NCBI RefSeq assembly: GCF_900156745.1
Contig: NZ_LT707065.1
Coordinates: forward strand, 5,158,086-5,222,085
Reading direction: 5' to 3'
Origin: Achromobacter sp. MFA1 R4
GTDB taxonomy: Bacteria; Pseudomonadota; Gammaproteobacteria; Burkholderiales; Burkholderiaceae_B
DNA length: 64,000 bases
Position numbers and translations under genes: made by a program. Below the pieces are notes generated by a model, which was not told the DNA's origin, ran no database searches, and was given only the letters and a program-made list of their open reading frames with translations. Shown here in pieces: positions 44,280-53,424 of the stretch. The stretch's first letter is position 1. Each line of letters opens with the position of its first letter.

Positions 44280-45371
44280 ATGTCGTCCAGCACAAACGTG
44301 AACACCAACGCGGCATCGGCGCCGCGCCAGCGCCCCGGCATGAACGTTTTCGAGCGCTACCTGACGGTATGGGTCTTCCTGTGCATCGTGTCGGGCGTAA
44401 TCCTCGGCCAGTCCATGCCGACGGTCTTCCAGGCCATCGGGCGCATGGAAGTCGCCCAGGTCAATCTGCCCGTGGGCGTGTTGATCTGGGTGATGATCAT
44501 TCCAATGCTGCTCAAGGTGGATTTTGGCGCGCTGGGCCAGGTCAGGCAGCACTGGCGAGGCATCGGCGTCACGCTGTTCATCAACTGGGCCGTCAAGCCG
44601 TTCTCGATGGCGTTCCTGGGCTGGCTGTTCATCCGCCAGGTCTTTTCGCCGTGGCTGCCCGCGGACCAGCTGGATAGTTACATCGCGGGCCTGATCCTGC
44701 TGGCGGCGGCGCCCTGCACCGCGATGGTCTTCGTCTGGAGCCGGCTGACCGGCGGAGACCCCGTTTTCACGCTTTCTCAGGTGGCGCTGAACGACACGAT
44801 CATGGTGTTTGCCTTCGCGCCCGTGGTCGGACTGTTGCTGGGCCTGTCCGCCATCACCGTGCCGTGGGACACCTTGCTGGTGTCGGTGGGACTGTACATC
44901 GTGATCCCGGTCATCCTTGCCCAGGTCTGGCGCCGGGCGCTGCTGCGTCGCGGCCAGGCGGCGTTCGACGCGGCGCTGGCGCGCATCGGGCCGTTTTCGA
45001 TGGCGGCCCTGCTGCTGACGCTGGTGCTGCTGTTCGCGTTCCAGGGCGAAGCCATCATCGGCCAGCCGCTGGTGATTGCCATGCTGGCCGTTCCCATCCT
45101 CATCCAGGTGTTTTTCAATTCGGGCCTGGCGTACTGGCTCAATCGCCGCGTGGGCGAAAAACACAGCATTGCGTGCCCGTCGGCCCTGATCGGCGCGTCC
45201 AACTTTTTCGAGCTGGCCGTCGCCGCCGCGATCAGCCTGTTCGGCTTCCAGTCGGGCGCCGCGCTGGCGACCGTGGTCGGCGTGCTCATCGAGGTGCCGG
45301 TCATGCTGCTCGTCGTGCGCATCGTCAATCGAAGCAAGGGATGGTACGAGGCCGGCATCCCGCGGCAATGA
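44280..45371 (+). CDS. acr3: Arsenite efflux permease Acr3
   Basis: The product has 363 residues with ten hydrophobic helices. The ACR3 signature AAAPCTAMVFVWSRLTGGDP contains the essential cysteine, and NFFELAVAAAISLFG is the conserved later helix. It expels arsenite using the proton gradient. The ATG at 44280 follows arsC by 4 bp. Residue 21 methionine (44340) is an alternative start. Confidence 0.92.
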   Translation: MSSSTNVNTNAASAPRQRPGMNVFERYLTVWVFLCIVSGVILGQSMPTVFQAIGRMEVAQVNLPVGVLIWVMIIPMLLKVDFGALGQVRQHWRGIGVTLFINWAVKPFSMAFLGWLFIRQVFSPWLPADQLDSYIAGLILLAAAPCTAMVFVWSRLTGGDPVFTLSQVALNDTIMVFAFAPVVGLLLGLSAITVPWDTLLVSVGLYIVIPVILAQVWRRALLRRGQAAFDAALARIGPFSMAALLLTLVLLFAFQGEAIIGQPLVIAMLAVPILIQVFFNSGLAYWLNRRVGEKHSIACPSALIGASNFFELAVAAAISLFGFQSGAALATVVGVLIEVPVMLLVVRIVNRSKGWYEAGIPRQ

Positions 45372-45449
45372 CGCGGAAGGGCCTGCCGCCCTGCCGCGGC
45401 ATGCGGCCCCCGTTGACATCCCTTCCTGCACCCTCAACAGAGACAATTC

Positions 45450-45872
45450 ATGAGTTCAATAACCATCTATCACAACCCCGCCTGCGGCACGTCGCGCAAC
45501 GTGCTTGGGCTCATCCGCAATAGCGGCGCGGAACCGACCATCATCGAATACCTGAAAACGCCGCCCGACGCCGATACGTTGCGGTCGCTGCTCCATGCCA
45601 TGGGAATGCCGGCGCGGGACCTGCTGCGCCAGAAAGGCACGCCGTACGACGAACTCGGGCTGTCGGATCCGGCCTGGACCGAGGAGCAGTTGATCGGTTT
45701 CATGCTCCAGCATCCGATCCTGATCAACCGCCCCATCGTGACCACCCCGCTGGGCACCCGGCTGTGCCGCCCGTCGGAGACGGTCCTGGACATCCTGCCC
45801 CAGCCGCAGCGCGGCGCCTTCAACAAGGAAGACGGCGAGCCGCTCATCGACGCGGAGGGAAATCGTGTCTGA
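45450..45872 (+). CDS. arsC: Arsenate reductase, glutaredoxin-dependent type
   Basis: The product has 140 residues of the Spx/ArsC thioredoxin-like fold. The catalytic cysteine is C12 in [10 protein letters not shown], and arginines appear in LINRPIVTT and LCRPSE, as in plasmid R773 ArsC. It uses glutathione and glutaredoxin, unlike the upstream enzyme. Its end overlaps arsH by 8 bp. Confidence 0.92.
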   Translation: MSSITIYHNPACGTSRNVLGLIRNSGAEPTIIEYLKTPPDADTLRSLLHAMGMPARDLLRQKGTPYDELGLSDPAWTEEQLIGFMLQHPILINRPIVTTPLGTRLCRPSETVLDILPQPQRGAFNKEDGEPLIDAEGNRV

Positions 45873-46587
45873 GATGGCAACCGACCTGCCCAATATCGAT
45901 TCCGCCCTGTTGGCGCCTCCCGACACCGGCAAGCTCTACGCCCCGGTGCGCGCCGAGCATGCCCCGCGCATCTTGCTGCTCTACGGGTCCCTGCGCGTGC
46001 GGTCCTACAGCCGCCTGGCCGCCGAGGAAGCCGCCAGGCTGGTGCAGGCGCTTGGCGGCGAAGCCCGGTTGTACAACCCCTCCGGGCTGCCGCTGGTGGA
46101 TGACGCCACCGACGATCATCCCAAGGTCCGGGAACTGCACGAGCTGGTCCAGTGGTCCGAAGGCATGATCTGGAGTTCGCCGGAGCGGCACGGCGCCATG
46201 ACGGGCCTGATGAAGACGCAGATCGATTGGATACCGTTGTCGGTGGGCGCATTGCGGCCCACCCAGGGCAAGACCCTTGCGGTCATGCAGGTCTCGGGCG
46301 GGTCGCAATCCTTCAACGCCGTGAACCAGATGCGCGTGCTGGGGCGCTGGATGCGCATGCTGACCATTCCCAATCAGTCCTCGGTGGCCAAGGCCTACCA
46401 GGAGTTTGACGACGCGGGCCGGATGAAGCCCTCTCCTTACTATGACCGCCTGGTCGACGTCGTGGAGGAGTTGATGAAGTTCACCCTGCTCACGCGGGAC
46501 GTCTCGCCGTATCTGGTGGACCGCTACAGCGAGCGCAAGGAAACGGCCGCCGCGCTGTCGGGCCGCATGAAACAGGCTTCCCTCTAG
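45865..46587 (+). CDS. arsH: ArsH NADPH-dependent FMN reductase / organoarsenical oxidase
   Basis: The product has 240 residues. The flavodoxin-like FMN site is [20 protein letters not shown], and [20 protein letters not shown] is the ArsH signature. It oxidises trivalent methyl and aromatic arsenicals. GGAGGGAAATC precedes the GTG at 45865. An ATG three codons later is possible. It closes the ars operon. Confidence 0.92.
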   Translation: MSEMATDLPNIDSALLAPPDTGKLYAPVRAEHAPRILLLYGSLRVRSYSRLAAEEAARLVQALGGEARLYNPSGLPLVDDATDDHPKVRELHELVQWSEGMIWSSPERHGAMTGLMKTQIDWIPLSVGALRPTQGKTLAVMQVSGGSQSFNAVNQMRVLGRWMRMLTIPNQSSVAKAYQEFDDAGRMKPSPYYDRLVDVVEELMKFTLLTRDVSPYLVDRYSERKETAAALSGRMKQASL

Positions 46588-46613
46588 GCAGTTGGCGTTT
46601 CCCGATGCGTAGA

Positions 46614-46627
46614 TTGACCGGAATCAA
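46614..46627. promoter_or_regulatory. FNR-like box A
   Basis: TTGAC-CGGA-ATCAA matches the FNR consensus TTGAT-N4-ATCAA at nine of ten positions. Its centre is 64 bp before the usp start. A -10-like GATACT at 46649-46654 lies where a class II FNR promoter would put it. Confidence 0.7.
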
Positions 46628-46684
46628 TATCCGGCGTGCGCGTGCGCTGATACTGGTGGCACGCCCCATCCACCGGAGACCAGC

Positions 46685-47143
46685 ATGTACGAGAGAATCC
46701 TTGTTCCCATCGACGGAAGCGACACCTCCCAATTCGGCCTGCAAGAAGCCATCCGGGTGGCCAAGCTGGCGCATGCGCGCATACGCCTGATCCACGTCAT
46801 CGACGAGCTGTCGTTTGCGCTGACGGTCGACGCCTACAGCTATCACGCCGGCGAGCTGCTGGACCTGATGCGCAAGAACGGCGCCAAGCTGGTGGAAACC
46901 GCGCAGAACACGGTCCGCGCCCAAGGCATCGAAGCGGACACGGCGCTGTACGAGAACCTGGACCGGACCGTGCAACAGCGGGTGCTGGACGAAGCCGCCG
47001 CCTGGAAAGCCGATCTGATCGTCATCGGCACGCACGGCCGCCGGGGTGCCCGTCGCCTGGTCCTGGGCAGCAGCGCCGAAGGCATCTTGCGGGGAGCGAC
47101 GGTGCCGGTCCTGCTGGTGCGGTCTCCGGAAGGCACCTCCTGA
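46685..47143 (+). CDS. Universal stress protein (single domain)
   Basis: The product has 152 residues. The N terminus ILVPIDGSDTSQFGL and the ATP-binding motif GTHGRRGARRLVLGSSAEGIL define an ATP-binding UspA protein. GGAG precedes the ATG. It follows FNR-like box A and is 18 bp ahead of the class II ribonucleotide reductase gene, so the two are probably co-transcribed under oxygen limitation. Confidence 0.9.
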   Translation: MYERILVPIDGSDTSQFGLQEAIRVAKLAHARIRLIHVIDELSFALTVDAYSYHAGELLDLMRKNGAKLVETAQNTVRAQGIEADTALYENLDRTVQQRVLDEAAAWKADLIVIGTHGRRGARRLVLGSSAEGILRGATVPVLLVRSPEGTS

Positions 47144-47161
47144 CCTGCCGGGGGCCGCGCC

Positions 47162-48931
47162 GTGCCGCGGGTGCAACCCATTTGCGCGCAGGTGCTGGCG
47201 GACCGTTATGCGGCGCCCGGGGAGCGGGACGCCTTGCGCATCTATGCGCGCGTGGCGGCGGCGCTCGCCCTCGCCGAGCCCCCGGCGCTGCAGGCCGACC
47301 GTGCCAGGCAGTTCCTGGCCAACATGCAGGCCGGCGCGATCGGCGCGGGCCGGATCATGGCGAATGCGGGCACGGACACCTGCGCGACCATGGTGAACTG
47401 CTTCGTGCAGCCGGTGGGCGGCGGCCCGGGCGCCCTCTCCTTCGAGGCCGGGCTGGAACAGGCCTGCGCGACATTGGCCATGGGAGGCGGGGTCGGTTAT
47501 GACTTCTCGGCGCTGGCGCCCGTGGCCGCTGCGGGCGGGACGGCGGCGCCGGCCGTATGCGACGCCATCGACCGCTACGACAGCGCCTGCGCCAGCCTGC
47601 AATTCCAGGGCAGCCGGCGCGGGGCGCAGATGGCGGTGCTTTCCTGCTCGCATCCCGACGTGCTGGCGTTTGCCCGGGCCAAGCATGGGCGCCGGCGATG
47701 GCGCACCTTCAACGTGTCCGTCGCGGTCACCGATGCGTTCCTGGCCGCGGTGCAGCGCGACGAACCGTGGCCCCTGGTGCATCCCGCGCCGCCCGGGCCT
47801 CAGGCCATCGCGGCGGGCGCGCTTCTGCGGGACGATGGCCAATGGCAGTATGGCCTGGCGCCCGCCCGTTCGCTTTGGGACGCCATCGTCCAGGAATCGG
47901 TGCATAGCGCGGAGCCGGGCCTGCTGTATATCGACACCATCAACCGGCGCAACAACCTGCGCGCGCTCGAAACCCTGCGCGCCACCAACCCCTGCGGCGA
48001 ACAGCCCTTGCCCGATTACGGGTGCTGCGTGCTGGGCCCCATCGATCTGACTCGCCTGGTCATGCACCCTTTCGGCCTGGGCGGCCGCGCGGAACTGGAC
48101 ATGGAGAAGCTGGCCGGCCTGGTCCGGACCCAGGTACGCATGCTGGACAACGTCATCGACCTGACGCGCTGGCCGCTTCCCGCCCAGCGCGCCGAGGCGA
48201 TGTCCAAACGGCGGGTGGGCGTCGGCGTGACCGGCCTGGCCGACATGCTTACGATGCTGCAGCTGCGCTATGACAGCGAATCGGGCAGGCAGGTCGCAAG
48301 CGCCGTCGCGCGGTGCCTGCGGGACAGCGCCTATGCGGCATCGGCCGCATTGGCGGCCGAGCGCAAGCCGTTTCCCCTTTACCGGCCCCGTGACTATCTG
48401 ACGGCGGGCGCCATCGGCGACGCACTCCCGGTCCGCGTGCGCGCGGCAATCCGGCAACATGGCCTGCGCAACAGCCATCTGGTGTCTTACGCGCCGACGG
48501 GCAGCGTCAGCCTGGCCTTCGCGGACAATTGCTCGAACGGCATCGAACCGCCCTATGGCTGGGCATACCGCCGCCGGGTCACGCTGCGAGGAACGCCGGT
48601 CGACATGACCGTGGAAAACCACGCCTGGCGGCTCTGGCGCAGCCTGCATCCCCACGCGCCCCTGCCGGCGGGCTTTCGCACCGCGGCGCAGATCGCGCCG
48701 GAAGATCATGTGGCGATGCTGGGCGCGCTGCAGCCGTTTGTCGACGCCGCCATCTCCAAGACCGTCCCGGTGCCGACGGATTGCAGCGTCGAGCGGGCGC
48801 AGGCCCTGTTCATGTCGGCGTGGCGGCTGGGCCTGAAGGGACTGACGCTGTTCCGGCCCGAGCCCGGACTGGACGCGGTGCTGGGGGATGCGGAAACGGG
48901 GACGCCCGCGCCGTGCGAGGTCTGCTTGTGA
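47162..48931 (+). CDS. nrdJ: Class II (B12-dependent) ribonucleotide reductase
   Basis: The product has 589 residues. Visible features are the substrate-site cysteine in ATMVNCFVQP (C80), the finger-loop catalytic segment ATNPCGEQPLPDYGCC, LDNVIDLTRWP, YAPTGSVSLAFADNCSNGIEP, and a C-terminal C-x2-C (CEVC) redox tail. It makes deoxyribonucleotides using adenosylcobalamin, with no need for or damage by oxygen. It is compact and lacks an ATP cone. The GTG start is 18 bp after usp. Its location next to stress genes suggests DNA repair or synthesis at low oxygen. Confidence 0.88.
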   Translation: MPRVQPICAQVLADRYAAPGERDALRIYARVAAALALAEPPALQADRARQFLANMQAGAIGAGRIMANAGTDTCATMVNCFVQPVGGGPGALSFEAGLEQACATLAMGGGVGYDFSALAPVAAAGGTAAPAVCDAIDRYDSACASLQFQGSRRGAQMAVLSCSHPDVLAFARAKHGRRRWRTFNVSVAVTDAFLAAVQRDEPWPLVHPAPPGPQAIAAGALLRDDGQWQYGLAPARSLWDAIVQESVHSAEPGLLYIDTINRRNNLRALETLRATNPCGEQPLPDYGCCVLGPIDLTRLVMHPFGLGGRAELDMEKLAGLVRTQVRMLDNVIDLTRWPLPAQRAEAMSKRRVGVGVTGLADMLTMLQLRYDSESGRQVASAVARCLRDSAYAASAALAAERKPFPLYRPRDYLTAGAIGDALPVRVRAAIRQHGLRNSHLVSYAPTGSVSLAFADNCSNGIEPPYGWAYRRRVTLRGTPVDMTVENHAWRLWRSLHPHAPLPAGFRTAAQIAPEDHVAMLGALQPFVDAAISKTVPVPTDCSVERAQALFMSAWRLGLKGLTLFRPEPGLDAVLGDAETGTPAPCEVCL

Positions 48932-48997
48932 CGCCGGTGCGAAGCGAGGCCGGCCAGTGAATCAAGACGCTGACCGCACGTACCCCGCCTGGCGCAT

Positions 48998-49981
48998 TCA
49001 GGGGACAAGGACCGCCGTCGCCTGGATGCGGCCTGCACGCAGATCGTCCAGGGCGCGGTTGGCGTCTTCAAGGCGATAGGTGCGGATGTCGGTGCGCAAA
49101 TCCCATGCTGCCGCCTTGCCAAGGAACTCCCTGCCGTCTTCGCGCGTGAGGTTGGCGACGGACGAGACGGCGCGCTCGCCCCAGAGCAGGCGATACGGGA
49201 AAGCCGGAATGTCGGACATGTGGATGCCGGCGCAAACCACCCTGCCCCCGCGGCGCACGGCCTGCAGGGCGCGCGGGACCAGCGCGCCCACGGGGGCAAA
49301 AATGATGGCGCCGTCCAGGAGCGCCGGCGGCGCCTGGCTGCTGTCGCCGGCCCAGTCCGCGCCCAGCGCCAGCGCGTGCCGCTGCGCCGGGGCGTCGCCA
49401 GGACGGGTGAACGCATAGACTTCCCGCTGCTGACGCCGGCACACCTGGGTCACGAGCTGCGCGGCCGATCCGAACCCGTAGATCCCCACGCGGTGCGCGT
49501 TGCCGGCGGCGCGCAGCGCCCGCCACCCGATGAGCCCCGCGCAGAGCCATGGCGCCACGTGCGTGGCAACGCCCGCTCGCGGCAATGCAAACAGGTAGTC
49601 CGCGTCCGCCAGCATGTGCGTGGCAAAGCCGCCATCTCGGGTGTAGCCGTTGAACAGCGCCTCCTCGCAGAGGTTCTCCTGCCCGGCCAGGCAGAATTCG
49701 CAATGGCCGCAGGTGCGCGCCAACCAGGCGGCGCCAACATAGTGGCCCAGCAATGCGGCGTCGGCGCCCGCGCCCACCGCTTCGACGATGCCCGCCACTT
49801 CATGGCCGGGAATGCGCGGATAGCTCTGGTCGGGCAATTCGCCATCCACGACGTGCAGGTCCGTTCGGCACACCGCGCACGCCAGCACCCTCAACCGGAC
49901 CTGGCCGGGGCCTGGCTCGGGCGTCGGGCGTGTTTCCAGCGCCAGCGGCATCCCCGCTTCCCGCAGGACCATCGCCCTCAT
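48998..49981 (-). CDS. Zinc-dependent alcohol dehydrogenase
   Basis: The product has 327 residues. Catalytic zinc ligands are in CAVCRTDLHVVDGEL and PGHEVAG. The structural zinc lobe is CGHCEFCLAGQENLC. The coenzyme fold has IYGFGSAAQLVTQV. It resembles AdhA-type enzymes of anaerobically induced loci. The start overlaps the upstream usp stop by 4 bp. It is the last gene of the hsp20-usp-usp-adh series. Confidence 0.9.
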   Translation of the reverse strand: MRAMVLREAGMPLALETRPTPEPGPGQVRLRVLACAVCRTDLHVVDGELPDQSYPRIPGHEVAGIVEAVGAGADAALLGHYVGAAWLARTCGHCEFCLAGQENLCEEALFNGYTRDGGFATHMLADADYLFALPRAGVATHVAPWLCAGLIGWRALRAAGNAHRVGIYGFGSAAQLVTQVCRRQQREVYAFTRPGDAPAQRHALALGADWAGDSSQAPPALLDGAIIFAPVGALVPRALQAVRRGGRVVCAGIHMSDIPAFPYRLLWGERAVSSVANLTREDGREFLGKAAAWDLRTDIRTYRLEDANRALDDLRAGRIQATAVLVP

Positions 49982-50427
49982 GGCGTCCGCACCAATAGCA
50001 CGGGAACGTCCGCGACCCGCAGCACGCCATGGGCGTTGCTGCCCAGCATCACGCGCTTGACGCCATGGCGCCCGTGCGTGCCCATGACGATCAGGTCGGC
50101 CTTGCGGTCCCGGGCGGACTGGACGATCCGCTCTGCCACCGGCGCCGCGCCCGGCTCCAGCAGCACGGCCTCGGCCTGCACCCCGGCCGCGGCCGCGCGG
50201 TCGCGGGCCCGGTCCAGCAGGTCCGCCGCGGCCTGCTTCGTGTCTTCGTTCAGCCCGCGCACGTACTCGGCCGCATAGGGATTCGCGCCTATGGCGTCGG
50301 CCGGTTCCTCCAGGGCGTGGACGAGGATGAGGCGGCCCCCGGACGCCCGGGCGTTCCCGATGGCTTCGGCCAAGGCGCGTTGGGCGGCGTGACTGCTGTC
50401 GATGGCCACGAGGATGCGCTGGTACAT
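49978..50427 (-). CDS. Universal stress protein (single domain)
   Basis: The product has 149 residues. ILVAIDSSHAAQRALAEA and MGTHGRHGVKRVMLGSNAHGVL are the UspA nucleotide-binding landmarks. It overlaps the alcohol dehydrogenase gene and follows the tandem-Usp gene by 34 bp. Confidence 0.9.
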   Translation of the reverse strand: MYQRILVAIDSSHAAQRALAEAIGNARASGGRLILVHALEEPADAIGANPYAAEYVRGLNEDTKQAAADLLDRARDRAAAAGVQAEAVLLEPGAAPVAERIVQSARDRKADLIVMGTHGRHGVKRVMLGSNAHGVLRVADVPVLLVRTP

Positions 50428-50461
50428 GGATTCCCCGGTGTCGGAGGCGCGCGGCGTGCGC

Positions 50462-51301
50462 CTAGTGGGAAAACAGCACGGGCGCCGTCATCGCCTTGAG
50501 CAGCGAGCGCGTGGCGCCGCCCATGACCAGTTCGCGCATGCGGCTGTGCCCATACGCGCCCATCACGATGAGATCGGCGTTGAAGTCCGCGGCCGCCGTC
50601 AGGATGGCATTGCCGATATCGATATCCCGCGTGTCGCGGTCTTCATGCTCGGGCTGCGGAAAGCCGTGGCAGGAGCAGTAGGCGGCAAGGTCCTCGAAGG
50701 GAATCTCGCGGTCGCCCCGCGTGTCGGCGCCTTCGTCCAGGGTCAGCACCTGCAAGGCCGCGGCATGGCGCAGCAGCGGCGCCGCATCGGCCAGCGCGCG
50801 GGCCGCCTCGCGGCCACGGTCCCAGCAGTAAACCACCCGGGTACCGACCGTGTTGAACGTGCCGGCAAGGGGCAGGACCATGACCGGACGCCCCGTCGAC
50901 AGCAGGACCTGTTCGACGAAATCGTTGCCGGTAGCGGCTTCGGGATCCTGAGGGTTGGCCTGACCGACAACCAGCATGTCCGAGCAGCGCGCATGCCGGG
51001 CGGCGCACTCCGCGGGCGTGCCCGCTTCACCCTGCCGCCAGGAGGCCGCCACGCCGGCATCCTGGGCCGACTGGCTGAATGACTTCTGCAAGGCGCTGCG
51101 GGCTTTTTCATTGATCTGCACGGCCTTGTCCATGGAGCGGACCCAAAGCCCCGCCTCATCGTAGAAGTAACCCGGCGCGACGTAGCTCGCGTAGATCCCG
51201 GTCAGGTGGGCATCGTGCGCCTTCGCGACGCGCAGGCAGAAGTCGATCCGGCGCTGGCAATCGGCGCCATGATCCAAATGGACGGCAATTCGGCGAAACA
51301 T
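50462..51301 (-). CDS. Tandem-domain universal stress protein
   Basis: The product has 279 residues with two Usp-like halves. The first (RRIAVHLDHGADCQRR, then ML-VVGQANPQ) is degenerate in the ATP loop. The second keeps MGAYGHSRMRELVMGGATRSLL. GGGAGG before the ATG at 51301 fixes the start. It is 49 bp downstream of hsp20. Confidence 0.88.
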   Translation of the reverse strand: MFRRIAVHLDHGADCQRRIDFCLRVAKAHDAHLTGIYASYVAPGYFYDEAGLWVRSMDKAVQINEKARSALQKSFSQSAQDAGVAASWRQGEAGTPAECAARHARCSDMLVVGQANPQDPEAATGNDFVEQVLLSTGRPVMVLPLAGTFNTVGTRVVYCWDRGREAARALADAAPLLRHAAALQVLTLDEGADTRGDREIPFEDLAAYCSCHGFPQPEHEDRDTRDIDIGNAILTAAADFNADLIVMGAYGHSRMRELVMGGATRSLLKAMTAPVLFSH

Positions 51302-51350
51302 GGTGACCTCCCGGGGGCGTAAGCAGCGGGGCGTTGCTGGGTGCACGCGG

Positions 51351-51776
51351 TCATTCGATCTGTAGCGACTTGTGCTGGCTGCCGGCGGTCTTGGGCAGGG
51401 TCAGGACGAGCACGCCGTTTTCGCAGACCGCCTTGGCGCCGGCCTGGTCGATCGGGCTGGCGAGCGACACCGACCGCTGCACGCGGCCCCAGTATCTCTC
51501 CTGGCGGATGACGTTGTCGCCTTCCTTGACCTCGCTGGATTTCTCCTTGTTGGCGGAAATAATCACCGTGTTGCCATCGATCGTGACCGAGATATCTTTC
51601 TTGTCGATCCCCGGCACCTCCGCCTTCAGCACATACTTGTCCGTGGCCTCGGTGATGTCGATATCCATGCGTGGACTCTGGTCGTCGCCCTGTTGGCGGA
51701 TCGGCCTGAGAAATGCCTGGAACACATCCGCGAACGGGTCGGTCGAGAACGGGCTGTATTGGGTCAAGCGTGCCAT
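51351..51776 (-). CDS. Hsp20-family small heat-shock protein
   Basis: The product has 141 residues. The alpha-crystallin domain covers about residues 38-130, with YVLKAEVPGIDKKDISVTI and the final GVLVLTLPK, followed by a short tail without a clear I-x-I/V. AAGGAGA precedes the ATG at 51776. It is the first gene after FNR-like box B. It would hold unfolding proteins during stress. Confidence 0.92.
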   Translation of the reverse strand: MARLTQYSPFSTDPFADVFQAFLRPIRQQGDDQSPRMDIDITEATDKYVLKAEVPGIDKKDISVTIDGNTVIISANKEKSSEVKEGDNVIRQERYWGRVQRSVSLASPIDQAGAKAVCENGVLVLTLPKTAGSQHKSLQIE

Positions 51777-51850
51777 GGCTGTCTCCTTCGTGAAATGACG
51801 GGATAGCCTCCCGCCTTGATTCCATCTTGCGCGGTTGTGCCCGGACAATG

Positions 51851-51864
51851 TTGACGATTGTCAA
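51851..51864. promoter_or_regulatory. FNR-like box B
   Basis: TTGAC-GATT-GTCAA is a perfect-arm dyad. It lies 75 bp upstream of hsp20 on the minus strand. It probably drives the hsp20-usp-usp-adh operon. Confidence 0.7.
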
Positions 51865-51968
51865 TGCCAAAACGGGGACGCTGCGATTTGCGCCGACGCC
51901 CCTGGCCGGCTGAGGCGGCCCGCCAGCCAGATGGATGAGCCCGTGCATGGCAAGGACGGATGCAAACA

Positions 51969-51982
51969 TTGACCGCCGTCAA
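51969..51982. promoter_or_regulatory. FNR-like box C
   Basis: TTGAC-CGCC-GTCAA has perfect arms and lies 118 bp from box B. It precedes the plus-strand usp gene by about 80 bp. CATGAT at 52004-52009 is a possible -10 at class II spacing. Confidence 0.7.
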
Positions 51983-52062
51983 TGGCTGCGGCAAGGTATG
52001 CGTCATGATGGAACCGGACAGCCCTGGCTGTCTTCCGAGACATCCCAACCCGCGAGGCCATT

Positions 52063-52488
52063 GTGAAGAACGTGCTCATTCCCATCGACGGATCCGAAAA
52101 CTCCCTGCGCGCTGTCAACTACATGATCGAACACGTCCGGGAATACGGCCCCTGCACCATCCATCTCCTGAACGTGCAGATGCCCATCGTGTCGGGGACG
52201 GTTCGCGCGTTCATTTCCAAAGAGATGATCCAGGACTACTACGATGATGAGTCCAAGGCCGCGCTCAACGAGGCGAAAGCGGCATTGGACAAGGCAGGCG
52301 TCATGTACCAGCCCGCCATGCGCGTGGGGCAGATCGCCACGACCATCACCGCCTACGCCACGGAACAGGGCTGCGACCACATCGTCATGGGATCGCGAGG
52401 CCTGGGCGCGGCGGGCAGCCTGCTGCTGGGGTCGGTGGCCTTGAAGGTGCTGCACACCACGCACGTCCCCGTGGTCCTCATCAATTAG
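52063..52488 (+). CDS. Universal stress protein (single domain)
   Basis: The product has 141 residues. VLIPIDGSENSLRAVNYM and MGSRGLGAAGSLLLGSVALKVL are the Usp landmarks. It starts with GTG. It is 12 bp upstream of the L,D-transpeptidase gene and downstream of box C. Confidence 0.9.
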   Translation: MKNVLIPIDGSENSLRAVNYMIEHVREYGPCTIHLLNVQMPIVSGTVRAFISKEMIQDYYDDESKAALNEAKAALDKAGVMYQPAMRVGQIATTITAYATEQGCDHIVMGSRGLGAAGSLLLGSVALKVLHTTHVPVVLIN

Positions 52489-52500
52489 GCCGAGGCCGCC

Positions 52501-53346
52501 ATGCGCAAGCGGACTTCTCGCGGCGCATGGCGTTCCAGCGCGGCCGCCCGCGCGCGCCGCGTTCTCGGCGCAATCGCAGTGTGCCTTGGCGCGGTGCCCG
52601 TGCTGGCGCAGGTGTTGCCCGAGGAGGTGGAGCGCGCCTTCCGCCAGGAAGTCTCGCCCGCGCTCGCGCTGCCGAAAGACGAACAGGCCAGGTACGGCGC
52701 CCTGGCCGAACAGTCCCTGCACGCGGCCGGCGTGTTAGCCCTGGGACCGCAGTACGTCCTGGTCGTCGACCGCAACGTCAAGGTACAGGCGGCGATCCTG
52801 TACTGGCTGCGCGTCGGGGAGCCGCCCCATTACGTCGGCGCCGCGCCGGTCTCCACCGGACGGGTCGGACAATTCGATCACTTTGAAACGCCTGCCGGGG
52901 TGTTTGCCCACACGCTGGCCAATCCCGACTTCCGCGCCGAGGGCACGCCCAACGCCAAGGGCATCCTCGGCTATGGCGCGAAAGGCATGCGTGTGTACGA
53001 TTTTGGCTGGCAGGACGCCAGGCAAGGCTGGACGCCGGACGGCGTCAGCACTATGCGCCTGCAGATGCACGCAACCGACCCGCGCGTCCTGGAGCCCCGG
53101 CTCGGCACCCCGCAGTCCAAGGGCTGCATTCGCATCCCCGCCACCCTCAACCAGTTGATCGACCGCCTGGGCCTGCTGGATGCGGAATACGAACTCGCCG
53201 CGGATCTGGTCTCGACGCCCTGGGTATTGCGCCGCGACCGCACGCCCGTCCTCGGCGCGGGCCGCTACCTGATCGTCGTCGAGACCGTCCGCGATGAGCG
53301 GCCGGCCTGGTCGCCCGCGCCGGATCGCCGACGGGACCCGCCATGA
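52501..53346 (+). CDS. L,D-transpeptidase (YkuD family)
   Basis: The product has 281 residues. A signal peptide (about residues 1-36, ending VPVLAQ) precedes a region with YVLVVDRN-VQ, the start of the YkuD domain. The active-site segment is HATDPR...GTPQSKGCIRIP, with the catalytic cysteine in SKGCIR where SHGCIR is usual. It would form 3-3 cross-links or attach proteins in peptidoglycan. It is co-transcribed with usp. Confidence 0.85.
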   Translation: MRKRTSRGAWRSSAAARARRVLGAIAVCLGAVPVLAQVLPEEVERAFRQEVSPALALPKDEQARYGALAEQSLHAAGVLALGPQYVLVVDRNVKVQAAILYWLRVGEPPHYVGAAPVSTGRVGQFDHFETPAGVFAHTLANPDFRAEGTPNAKGILGYGAKGMRVYDFGWQDARQGWTPDGVSTMRLQMHATDPRVLEPRLGTPQSKGCIRIPATLNQLIDRLGLLDAEYELAADLVSTPWVLRRDRTPVLGAGRYLIVVETVRDERPAWSPAPDRRRDPP

Positions 53347-53424
53347 GGACAGGGCCGCCAAGGCCCAAGCGGTGCCGGGCCACAGATGGCCGTACCGGCA
53401 TGGCGGCCAGGCCCCTTGCCGCGA

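Noticed and set aside
46490..48709. Long minus-strand open frame of 739 codons
   Set aside because: It lies opposite the usp and ribonucleotide reductase genes and has low-complexity Arg/His/Gly/Ala composition without any family motif. It is a GC-bias shadow.
53347..53424. Small stems (GGGCC/GGCCC, GGCCA/TGGCC) between the convergent transpeptidase and nuclease genes
   Set aside because: Stems are short and no T-run follows, so a terminator cannot be supported.
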